Source: Cryomorphaceae bacterium (lineage in GTDB: Bacteria > Bacteroidota > Bacteroidia > Flavobacteriales_G > Salibacteraceae). From it: a stretch of DNA of 11,791 nucleotides. The notes under the pieces were generated by a model. It did no database searches and was not told where the DNA came from. It worked only from the letters and a program-made list of their open reading frames with translations. Location: positions 1 to 11,791 of the forward strand of contig PXEK01000364.1 of NCBI GenBank assembly GCA_003564735.1, read 5' to 3'. Shown piece by piece: positions 1 to 6,329 of this stretch (within the stretch, counting starts at the first letter, position 1; each line of letters starts with the position of its first letter). The position numbers and the translations under genes are program-made.

Positions 1-1
1 A

Positions 2-427
2 ATATATCCATGTATTACTCACCGATCCCGCAGTCCACGATACTGTAGCCGTTGTACCTGTCAAATTTGATACAACGATATTCGTAGGCGGTGGTAAATT
101 CGATTGTATGGTTACCTCAATAGTATCATTATTATTTACGGTGTCTGCTACATTATTTGGATTGCTCGTCCATGCCTTAATTGTATAAGAGCCTGCCGTA
201 AAATGATACGGGCCAAGATTGATTTGAGCAGTGTGTGACCCTGCTCCCGCTAAGGTATCCAGCGTACCAGAAAAATTAACAGGAGGCTGAGCAACGCCAT
301 TGACTTCCCAATCCACATCTACACTGTTGATTTGGTTAATACCAAAGTTTTGAATGGTTACCACTACGTTATGCGTATCCGGGCAATATACATTGGGAGA
401 ATCTAAACTTAATACTCCCGCATCATT
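2..427 (-). repeat. CARDB-FN3 protein repeat, copy 2 (cut by window edge)
   Basis: This is the second copy of the CARDB-FN3 unit, residues 652-793 of the surface protein. It begins NDAGVLSLDSPNVYC and reaches the SNLPPPTN junction at residue 760. Only about 33 residues of its FN3 part (including TVSW) are in the window. More copies may follow outside. Confidence 0.75.
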
Positions 428-2380
428 AGATGCCGGGGAGGTTAAAGGTACTACAACAACTAAGCCGTGACCTTCTTTCACTCCCTCTTGATTAATTTGA
501 TTTGCTCCGTTATTCACAGAGCCTCCTCCTCCAAAATCTATCGCATCATAAGTGTTGTCTCCACCGGAATAGCCTCCACCGCCGGCTCCGTCATTAAAAG
601 TTCCTCCTTTACCGCCACCGCCGCCAAAGCCGCCTTGACCAACACCTATGCCACCTTCGGCACCATTCACAAAAGCTTTACCATTAAAAGTCTGATCAGC
701 AGAGCCATTTTGACCATCAGTCAAAAGGCCACCACCGCCGCCGCCTCCCAATGTACTGGAATTATGTCCAAACCCTCCATTGGGGCCACGATTAATAATG
801 CGGCCATTTAATTGACCAAAGTTAGCAGTGTTTGGCGCTCCACTCCCGCCCGCTGCAATGACAAGCGGTGTTGTATCACCCACAATAACAAAGCTTCCAC
901 CACCTCCTGTTCCGCCACCGGTATTTACTCCTTCTCCCGCTTGGCCGACTACTATCTTTATTGTATCGCCTCCCAGCAATTGAAACTCACCTGTTAATCG
1001 AGCTCCGAGACCCGCAGGTGCATTATTACCTGTTGAAAAACCACCCTCAGCTCCATAAGCAGAAATCTCATAAATACCTGAAAATGGCACGACCCAATTC
1101 TGAATACCGTTATTGGAGGTAACCAAGCCATTTAAGTTTGTTCCTGAGTACTCAGCATTTAATTGAGCTTGGGTTGGCCCAAACGCCCCTGTTGCTCCGG
1201 CATTGGTAAAGCAATACCCGTTTGCAGGGCACGTAAAGCCCGTAACATAATTTAAAGGCCCGAACCAAAGTGAAGTGTCACCGGTTGGACATACCTCTCG
1301 AACGTAAAAATCATAACTCGTTAAATCAGACAGCCCCGTTACTGTTGCATTAGGAGAAGTCACAGCAGTCCCCGTTGTAGTAGGGGGAGGCGATCCGGCA
1401 GGAACATTTACATACAACCAAGAATTAACTGAACCACCGTTCCATGAAATCCAAGCTGTTGAGCCCGAAAGCGAATCAACCGTTACGTTGGTGGGCGGTG
1501 GAAGGTTGGACTGTAAAGTTGTGTTTGTAGTATCATTAATGTTAACCGTATCTTGGTTACCATTTGGCAAAGAAGTCCAAGCCTTAACATTATAAGCAGC
1601 GTTTGTGAATGTAAATGAACCCAAATTAACTTGTACTTGGTGAGGGTTCGCCCCCGATACCGTATCGATTAACCCTTGGAAATTAAACGTGGGTTGGGGT
1701 GTACCGTTCACTTCCCACTCCACCAAAACCGAATCAATTTGAGTTGTTCCAAAATTCTGAACAGTTACCACAACATCGTGTGCCCCCTGGCAAAAAACAT
1801 TGGGCGAATCCACAGATACGACACCCACGTCATCCGTAGCTCCGGTAGCTCCCTGTATAATTTCAATCTCTCTAAAATTTGGATTGGATGTTTGACCCGA
1901 CCCTGTCATTTGAAGTGAGGTTATTCGCATCCTATCCGTTACCAAAACCGGAAATGGAACCGAATTTATACATTGTTGCGGAAGGTTTGAGAATGTGTGA
2001 TGGTTTTGCCAAGTGCTGCCATCCCAAAATTGTATTGTAGCTCCCGTAAGAGACCTACTGGTTGCATTAGCATGATGGATAATAAATTCATCAACAATTT
2101 GAATGGAAGGCCAATTCCACTCAATCCAGTCAACACCGGGCGTCGCACTGGGCGGACTACCTGTACTAATCCACATCTGCTGCGTTCCGCATGTACCAAA
2201 ATTTAAATCATTGATAGCACCACAAGGACCTGTTCTACAATCACTTCCTGTTACAGTTGCCTGCGGAGCCACATTAATTTGCGACATCACATCTCTCGGG
2301 AATAGTAAAGCCGCCAGAAATAATAAACCGGAAAAGCCTTGAAGCAGTTCCCTCGAAAACATAGAGTACATCTTTCTCAT
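2..2380 (-). CDS. Giant secreted surface protein, N-terminal part (discoidin / CARDB-FN3 / ALK-type glycine-rich); truncated by window edge
   Basis: I checked all 793 codons from the ATG at 2378-2380 to the left edge and found no stop, so this is the 5' part of a longer gene. Residues 1-33 form a signal peptide (hydrophobic core around 16-28, ending MS|Q). In-frame Met4 and Met7 are alternative starts. Residues about 36-180 resemble a discoidin/F5-8C galactose-binding-like sandwich (WISTG, VDWIEWNW, EFIIHHANA, WDGSTWQ, DRMRITSLQM, NFREIEI). Residues 183-290 are a CARDB-like Ig domain and 292-381 an FN3 domain. Residues 429-644 are a glycine-rich domain of the ALK/LTK type, opening FSGIYEISAYGAEGG and closing with the strand GHGLVVVV. 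At 652 a second CARDB domain starts, followed at 760 by a second FN3 that is cut off. Such architectures are typical of adhesins or other exported surface proteins, and a type IX secretion C-terminal sorting domain would be expected beyond the edge (inference). Ligand and function are unknown. Confidence 0.9.
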   Translation of the reverse strand, partial: MRKMYSMFSRELLQGFSGLLFLAALLFPRDVMSQINVAPQATVTGSDCRTGPCGAINDLNFGTCGTQQMWISTGSPPSATPGVDWIEWNWPSIQIVDEFIIHHANATSRSLTGATIQFWDGSTWQNHHTFSNLPQQCINSVPFPVLVTDRMRITSLQMTGSGQTSNPNFREIEIIQGATGATDDVGVVSVDSPNVFCQGAHDVVVTVQNFGTTQIDSVLVEWEVNGTPQPTFNFQGLIDTVSGANPHQVQVNLGSFTFTNAAYNVKAWTSLPNGNQDTVNINDTTNTTLQSNLPPPTNVTVDSLSGSTAWISWNGGSVNSWLYVNVPAGSPPPTTTGTAVTSPNATVTGLSDLTSYDFYVREVCPTGDTSLWFGPLNYVTGFTCPANGYCFTNAGATGAFGPTQAQLNAEYSGTNLNGLVTSNNGIQNWVVPFSGIYEISAYGAEGGFSTGNNAPAGLGARLTGEFQLLGGDTIKIVVGQAGEGVNTGGGTGGGGSFVIVGDTTPLVIAAGGSGAPNTANFGQLNGRIINRGPNGGFGHNSSTLGGGGGGGLLTDGQNGSADQTFNGKAFVNGAEGGIGVGQGGFGGGGGKGGTFNDGAGGGGYSGGDNTYDAIDFGGGGSVNNGANQINQEGVKEGHGLVVVVPLTSPASNDAGVLSLDSPNVYCPDTHNVVVTIQNFGINQINSVDVDWEVNGVAQPPVNFSGTLDTLAGAGSHTAQINLGPYHFTAGSYTIKAWTSNPNNVADTVNNNDTIEVTIQSNLPPPTNIVVSNLTGTTATVSWTAGSVSNTWIY
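1238..1834 (-). repeat. CARDB-FN3 protein repeat, copy 1 (complete)
   Basis: This stretch encodes residues 183-381 of the surface protein. It begins DDVGVVSVDSPNVFC and the junction to the FN3 part reads SNLPPPTN at residue 291. From start to junction it is 108 residues. The second copy, at the left edge, is 107 residues over the same span and shares the same landmarks (DSPNV[FY]C, VVVT[VI]QNFG, WEVNG, VKAWTS/IKAWTS, SNLPPPTN). This is a tandem-type domain duplication, separated by the glycine-rich domain. Confidence 0.8.
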
Positions 2381-2442
2381 AAGATTTTTATTTTAAATGA
2401 TTAACAAATTGAAATACAACAAATACACTTTATTTTATTTCG

Positions 2443-2472
2443 CAAAGTTAATTTTCTTTTTTGAACAACAAA
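2443..2472 (-). promoter_or_regulatory. Bacteroidota-type promoter for the surface protein gene
   Basis: On the minus strand there is a TTTG box (2469-2472), then 18 bases, then TAACTTTG (2443-2450), a full match to the TAnnTTTG -7 consensus of Bacteroidota. Transcription would start near 2436, giving a leader of about 55 nt before the ATG at 2380. The spacing is at the short end of the accepted range. Assigned by sequence only. Confidence 0.55.
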
Positions 2473-2571
2473 GATTGTGCTTTAAATTTAACATTTTACA
2501 CCCCAAAAAATCTTTACCCTCACTTTCCCAACAAAACCTTAAACCCCCAACGCTCACTCATTCAAATTTCT

Positions 2572-2579
2572 TTACTTTG
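2572..2579 (+). promoter_or_regulatory. Possible -7 box for the lipoprotein-hydrolase pair
   Basis: TTACTTTG, followed by CAG, lies 28 bases before the ATG at 2608 and differs from TAnnTTTG at one position. No clear TTG box lies about 20 bases upstream, so this is a weak call. It sits in the 227-bp divergent gap 2381-2607, which otherwise holds only the promoter of the minus-strand gene. Confidence 0.35.
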
Positions 2580-2607
2580 CAGTAGAAAATCAAATACTCT
2601 TTTTATT

Positions 2608-2916
2608 ATGCGAAAAACAATAATGTTTAGTGCCGCTGCGGTTGCACTCATTTTTACGAGTTGTGACTCCACACCGACATGGAACAAACAGGACGAAGAG
2701 CAACTTATTGAAAACTGCCTGCACACTGTGGCAGTAAACTTGCCCGAAAAAACGGCCGTAATTTATTGCGATTGCCAACTTGAGTATTTGAAAGAAAATT
2801 ATTCAAGCGGTGACGAGGTTCGGAAAATTATAAAAAAAGACCCACAAGGCTTGCAGAGCAAAATCCAGGAAAATTGTTTGGATTATGCCAAGAAGGAAGC
2901 CAGAAAGGACAAGTAG
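2608..2916 (+). CDS. Small lipoprotein with four conserved-looking cysteines, unknown function
   Basis: This encodes 102 residues. The reading frame is open from 2461, but the ATG at 2608 is chosen because it starts a standard lipoprotein signal peptide: MRK, a hydrophobic stretch (5-16), then a lipobox ending TSC with Cys19 as the lipidated residue. The upstream extension has no coding look and overlaps the promoter region. The mature part is short, charged and probably helical, with four more cysteines (37, 54, 56, 90) including a CDC pair, which could form disulfides or bind metal. Lipid attachment and a periplasmic face are inferred from the lipobox. Its TAG stop shares one base with the GTG start of the next gene, so the two are probably translationally coupled. 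I do not recognise the family. Confidence 0.85.
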   Translation: MRKTIMFSAAAVALIFTSCDSTPTWNKQDEEQLIENCLHTVAVNLPEKTAVIYCDCQLEYLKENYSSGDEVRKIIKKDPQGLQSKIQENCLDYAKKEARKDK

Positions 2917-3878
2917 TGAATTTCGATAAAACTCATCATCCAACGATTAAGGGTGTTCAGGTATTACCGGGGCACAGCGACCTTATTACTTTCAATATCG
3001 CAAAACTACCTTCGGGAACACCTATAGATTTACCTGTTTATGTTTATCGCAGCAAGCATCCGGGGCCTGTTGTTATGCTTTCGGGCGGACTACATGGTGA
3101 TGAGATTAACGGTGTGGAGATTATTCGCCGTATGATTTCAGGAAACACGTTTTCATCACTGCTTTGCGGTACCGTAATCGCTATACCTATAATAAATATT
3201 TACGGTTTCTTGAATTTTAGCAGGGAAGTGCCCGACGGTAAGGATATCAACCGCAATTTCCCCGGAAGTAAAACGGGCTCGCTGGCTGCATTGGTGGCTC
3301 ATTTTATGACTCACAACATTTTACCGGAAATCAACTGCGGTATCGATTTCCATACGGGCGGAGGCGTGCGGTATAACTATCCGCAAGTGCGTTACGCCAA
3401 AAAGCAAAAGGGAGCCGGGGCATTGGCCAAGGCTTTTGAAGCTCCGCTTGTATTGGAATCGGGGCTTATTGATAAATCACTTCGCAAACAGGCTGCAAGT
3501 TTTAATGCGCCCATCATTGTTTATGAAGGTGGCGAGGCCATGCGTATTGACGAAAACGTAATCAAAGAAGCTATTGACGGTACGCGCCGTGTATTGAAGT
3601 CTTTAGGTATGATTAAGGAAGCTCCCGACCAACATCTTAAACCGGTTTATTGCGCAAAATCTTCTTGGGTCAGAGCCAAGTCTTCGGGAATCTTGCAATT
3701 GAAGGTTAAGAGCGGTTCATTCGTGAAAAAGAATGATATTATTGCGAGAATCTGCGATCCGTTTAATACATTCAAAATTCCCGTAAAGGCGCCTCGTGCA
3801 GGGTTTGTGCTCGGCCACAACAATATGCCTGTAATCAATAGGGGCGATGCCTTGTTTCACTTGGGCTATAACGAGTAA
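2916..3878 (+). CDS. Succinylglutamate desuccinylase/aspartoacylase family zinc hydrolase (M14-like)
   Basis: This 320-residue protein belongs to the AstE/AspA clade of zinc carboxypeptidase-like hydrolases, which cleave N-acyl amino acids or related amides. Zinc ligands are visible as H60 and E63 (GGLHGDEING) and H146 (DFHTGG). The substrate-binding motif DINRNFPG is at 110-117 and the likely catalytic Glu is E204 (VYEGGE). Residues about 245-320 form the usual C-terminal beta-barrel with a lipoyl-like pattern (VKSGSFVKKNDIIARI). The frame is open from an ATG at 2874, but that would overlap the lipoprotein gene by 43 bases and add a meaningless leader. The GTG at 2916, overlapping the TAG stop by one base and preceded by AAAGGA, is the likelier start. 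There is no signal peptide, so it is cytoplasmic. No arginine-degradation genes are nearby, so the substrate cannot be named. Confidence 0.88.
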   Translation: MNFDKTHHPTIKGVQVLPGHSDLITFNIAKLPSGTPIDLPVYVYRSKHPGPVVMLSGGLHGDEINGVEIIRRMISGNTFSSLLCGTVIAIPIINIYGFLNFSREVPDGKDINRNFPGSKTGSLAALVAHFMTHNILPEINCGIDFHTGGGVRYNYPQVRYAKKQKGAGALAKAFEAPLVLESGLIDKSLRKQAASFNAPIIVYEGGEAMRIDENVIKEAIDGTRRVLKSLGMIKEAPDQHLKPVYCAKSSWVRAKSSGILQLKVKSGSFVKKNDIIARICDPFNTFKIPVKAPRAGFVLGHNNMPVINRGDALFHLGYNE

Positions 3879-3898
3879 TTCTCACGAACCATAAACCG

Positions 3899-4762
3899 CT
3901 ACTCATTTAAACCATATTCGTAATTATATTCGTGAATATAAATTTTCCCGCGTATGCCCGATTTTTCAATTTTTGCTTTTAAGAGGTCATTCTCGTAAAC
4001 GTATTCTACCCGTTTATGAAATTCACCGTTCCTCAGCACTTTTTCAGAACTCAATCTTCCTTCAGAATCATAGAAGAAAGAGACTTCCTTCCTAGTATGA
4101 TAACCTGTAGGTGTTTTCTCCTCAATTATTTTTCTTTCCAATCTATTCGTAGAGTCGTACTCATAATATATGCGCAGTTCTTCATTTGAATAGTCGTACA
4201 ATCGCGCGTAATACAGCATCAAACCCTGCGTATTTTTTCGGATGACTTCTCTGTAATCCACTTTTCCCTTATCGGTTTTTGCAATAACCTCAACAACGGT
4301 ATCTGATCGCTGAATGTACTCCATGTTCAATTCCTCATTTCTTGTCCCCCCGGCAGATTGACGTTCCGAAAGCAGACGGTTGATTCGGTTCTGACCAAAA
4401 AAATAATCAATATTGTATCGCCCGTAAATGTCACCTGATTTTTTATTTGAGATTTGACCCTCATCATTATAAGTGTGTTCAATACGTAAAGTATCGGAAC
4501 TAAAGGCCTTTTTGCGACGGTAAGTCAACAAGTTTCCCGCAGGATCATAAAAAAAATATCGGCGTGCGTAGGTATCTTTAATCGGCAGGCCCTCATCCTT
4601 AGCAGAGGTTTTCACACGAACCAATTTGATATTCATTCGTGAAATGTAGCTTGGTTTCATAGGGTAAAAACCGTCGATATTCTCTAAATCGAACAATTCA
4701 AACTCCTGAGAATACAGAGGTGAAGATAAGATTAAGCCCAGGAAATACAAATAGAGTTTCAT
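3899..4762 (-). CDS. Secreted protein with YD/RHS-like repeats, unknown function
   Basis: This encodes 287 residues. Residues 1-18 are a signal peptide (MKLYLYF..., cleavage LYS|Q). The rest is rich in Tyr, Asp, Arg and Glu and has loosely repeated beta-hairpin units of the type 'YDxxGRL' seen in RHS/YD proteins: FYDPAGNLLTYRR, TYNDEGQISNKK, YEYDSTNRLERK, FYDSEGRLSSEK and YVYENDLLKAKI. Proteins like this, much shorter than true RHS toxins, are common and uncharacterised in Bacteroidota. No toxin domain or lipobox is visible. The gene is convergent with the hydrolase gene (20 bp apart) and its ATG lies 20 bp past the motor operon's terminator stem. I see no promoter of its own in that space, so it may depend on readthrough. 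Confidence 0.8.
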   Translation of the reverse strand: MKLYLYFLGLILSSPLYSQEFELFDLENIDGFYPMKPSYISRMNIKLVRVKTSAKDEGLPIKDTYARRYFFYDPAGNLLTYRRKKAFSSDTLRIEHTYNDEGQISNKKSGDIYGRYNIDYFFGQNRINRLLSERQSAGGTRNEELNMEYIQRSDTVVEVIAKTDKGKVDYREVIRKNTQGLMLYYARLYDYSNEELRIYYEYDSTNRLERKIIEEKTPTGYHTRKEVSFFYDSEGRLSSEKVLRNGEFHKRVEYVYENDLLKAKIEKSGIRGKIYIHEYNYEYGLNE

Positions 4763-4775
4763 GCGTATCTAAATA

Positions 4776-4809
4776 ATAAAAAAGCCCGTGGATATAACTC
4801 CAACGGGCT
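4776..4809 (-). terminator. Intrinsic terminator of the ExbB/ExbD operon
   Basis: On the minus strand, AGCCCGT (4803-4809) pairs with ACGGGCT (4783-4789). After a one-base bulge the stem continues with GGA/TCC around a six-base loop. A run of six or more U residues follows directly. It lies 25 bases after the stop codon of the second exbD gene. Confidence 0.9.
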
Positions 4810-4834
4810 CATTTATGCTTTGCGTTTTGCAGTT

Positions 4835-5308
4835 TTAAAAAGCGTCAACATCAGCTTTCTCCATAGTTGAATAGCTGATTTTAAGCGATTGAGCTTCTCT
4901 GAGTTCTTGTTTTACATCTGTAACAATACCCATTTTTACATCTCGATCAACTTTGAGCGAGGTAGTTAACAAAGGTATTTCAGCCTCATCTACTTCTGTT
5001 TTTCGAGTTTCAATGTAAGGGCCGATATCTTTAGGTGTTGCAAAAGCGTCATTAAGTTGAATACGCGGCGTTGTACCGTAGCGTTCTTTCTCAACCGGTT
5101 CACCTATATACACGTAGTTTACCAACGCTTTTTGCTTGAGTTTTTCTACTTCACTGGCTTCAGGTTGATTAATTTCAACTTTCAAATCCACTTCTCTCAT
5201 CACGGTTGAAACCATAAAGAAGAAAAGCAGCATAAAAACAATATCAGGTAATGATGATGTAGAAATTGCGGGTTGTTTATCCGCTCCGCCTTTTTTAAAC
5301 TTTGACAT
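4835..5308 (-). CDS. exbD: ExbD/TolR family proton-motor subunit (second copy)
   Basis: This 157-residue protein has one N-terminal membrane helix (about 20-37) with the family's essential proton-carrying Asp at D22 (SSLPDIVFMLLFFFMVST), preceded by a basic cytoplasmic tail. The periplasmic domain (about 40-157) starts with the family's usual short beta region (VDLKVEINQPEA). ExbD dimers sit inside an ExbB pentamer and turn proton flow into mechanical work on a periplasmic partner. It is the last gene of the operon, 3 bases after the first exbD and followed by a strong terminator. The two copies differ clearly, so they probably form a heteromeric or two-client motor (inference). ExbD and TolR cannot be separated by sequence here. 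ExbD is preferred because no tol genes are present. Confidence 0.92.
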   Translation of the reverse strand: MSKFKKGGADKQPAISTSSLPDIVFMLLFFFMVSTVMREVDLKVEINQPEASEVEKLKQKALVNYVYIGEPVEKERYGTTPRIQLNDAFATPKDIGPYIETRKTEVDEAEIPLLTTSLKVDRDVKMGIVTDVKQELREAQSLKISYSTMEKADVDAF

Positions 5309-5311
5309 ATT

Positions 5312-5893
5312 TTATCCTCCTACACTTTTGGGTTCTGCTTCTGATATCCGCTGCGGGTATATGGCTCGAATGGCTTTCACTTTTTCATCTTCACCATCTT
5401 CTTTGAGTCTGTCAAATGACTTGCCAAACTTTTCACGAGCCAATTCATTTCTCAATTCATTGTATGCTCTGGCCAGCTCATTTTGAACTTGAATGTACAA
5501 TTCATACGATGTTCCTCTATCATTTTGGAGTGAAATCACTTGCTTGGAAACATCCGTTTTCCCGAAAAAAGGAACGTCAACCGTTTTTTTATCCGGCAAC
5601 TTAGGGTCATTTTTGGGGTTAGCAATAAACTCCTTTGCCGCATCTTTAAGTTGACTTATTTCCATAGGTTCTCCTTCAACCAAAAGTTTATTTTGTGCAT
5701 TAGCTAAAACAACAAACACGTTGCGTTCCTTGATTGGCGGCGATTCCACATCATCCGGAACAGGCGGTGGCAGCTTACGCATCAATCCAAAGTCGGTATC
5801 CATGGTGGTTGTCACCAAGAAGAAAACCAACAGGAGAAAGGCGATATCAGCCATTGAGCCTGCATTTATTTCAGGTGTATCTCTTTTTGCCAT
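5312..5893 (-). CDS. exbD: ExbD/TolR family proton-motor subunit (first copy, long form)
   Basis: This 193-residue protein has a short N-tail (MAKRDTPEINAGSMAD) and a single membrane helix (about 15-32) with the key Asp at D16 (ADIAFLLLVFFLVTTTM). The periplasmic part is about 160 residues, longer than the roughly 110 of E. coli ExbD. It ends in a charged, probably helical stretch (about 125-175, many E/R/K) that may be a coiled coil. A Pro-rich segment (KLPPPVPDD) follows the helix, which is typical of Bacteroidota copies. It sits between the 4-TM protein (15 bases) and the second exbD (3 bases) in one transcript. Confidence 0.92.
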   Translation of the reverse strand: MAKRDTPEINAGSMADIAFLLLVFFLVTTTMDTDFGLMRKLPPPVPDDVESPPIKERNVFVVLANAQNKLLVEGEPMEISQLKDAAKEFIANPKNDPKLPDKKTVDVPFFGKTDVSKQVISLQNDRGTSYELYIQVQNELARAYNELRNELAREKFGKSFDRLKEDGEDEKVKAIRAIYPQRISEAEPKSVGG

Positions 5894-5908
5894 AGTGCTC
5901 TAAGTTCG

Positions 5909-6325
5909 TTATATAATTAAACGTCGAACGCCGGAAAATATTACTGCACCTATGGCCATAATCGCCAAAATATAAAAGGTGTACAATAATGTACCGGGAA
6001 AGTGCGCAACGCCTTCAGTAGTATCGTATCTACTAAAGTCACTACCCGAAGATAGTAGGTAAGCCAGCAATAAAACAACCAGCATACCACCTATACCTAT
6101 ACCTATACCTTTTGCGGCAGTGGGTTTCATAATGACTCCTACCACGGCACCACCCAAAGCGGCAATACCGGTGAGTAAAAAGAAAATATAACCTACATAA
6201 AGTATAGGGTCGGCTTGGCCGTAAGTTGACGGATCATCACCATCAACTCCCAAAGCCACGAGAAACACGATTACCGAAACGATAATCAGTGAAATCATCA
6301 CGATTTTTGGAATTTTATTCAGCAT
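5909..6325 (-). CDS. Four-helix membrane protein of the ExbB-x-ExbD-ExbD cluster, unknown function
   Basis: This 138-residue protein is almost entirely membrane: helices at about 7-25, 41-64, 73-91 and 112-133. Short loops contain DGDDPSTYGQADP after helix 1 and SDFSRYDTTEG before helix 4. Helix 3 is glycine-rich (GIGIGIGGM). A small protein of this type between ExbB and the ExbD pair is a recurring arrangement in Bacteroidota, from my knowledge of the phylum. I cannot name its family or function. The gene starts 4 bases after the exbB stop and is surely co-transcribed, so it may be an accessory subunit of the motor complex (inference). Confidence 0.85.
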   Translation of the reverse strand: MLNKIPKIVMISLIIVSVIVFLVALGVDGDDPSTYGQADPILYVGYIFFLLTGIAALGGAVVGVIMKPTAAKGIGIGIGGMLVVLLLAYLLSSGSDFSRYDTTEGVAHFPGTLLYTFYILAIMAIGAVIFSGVRRLII

Positions 6326-6329
6326 AAGA

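Noticed and set aside
598..930. Dense GCC/ACC/TCC triplet runs, considered as a CRISPR array or minisatellite
   Set aside because: There is no constant repeat with unique spacers. The pattern follows from polyglycine codons.
467..997. Plus-strand open frames opposite the glycine-rich region
   Set aside because: They are shadows of the minus-strand glycine-rich domain. The Thr/Ala/Ser-rich translations come from reading Gly codons in another frame, and the minus frame is open for 793 codons.
2461..2607. Longer start for the small lipoprotein
   Set aside because: The added 49 residues have no coding character, overlap the promoter area and bury the lipoprotein signal peptide.
2874..2915. ATG start for the zinc hydrolase
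   Set aside because: It would overlap the lipoprotein gene by 43 bases and add a leader unrelated to the family. The GTG at 2916 overlaps the stop by one base, a common coupling form.
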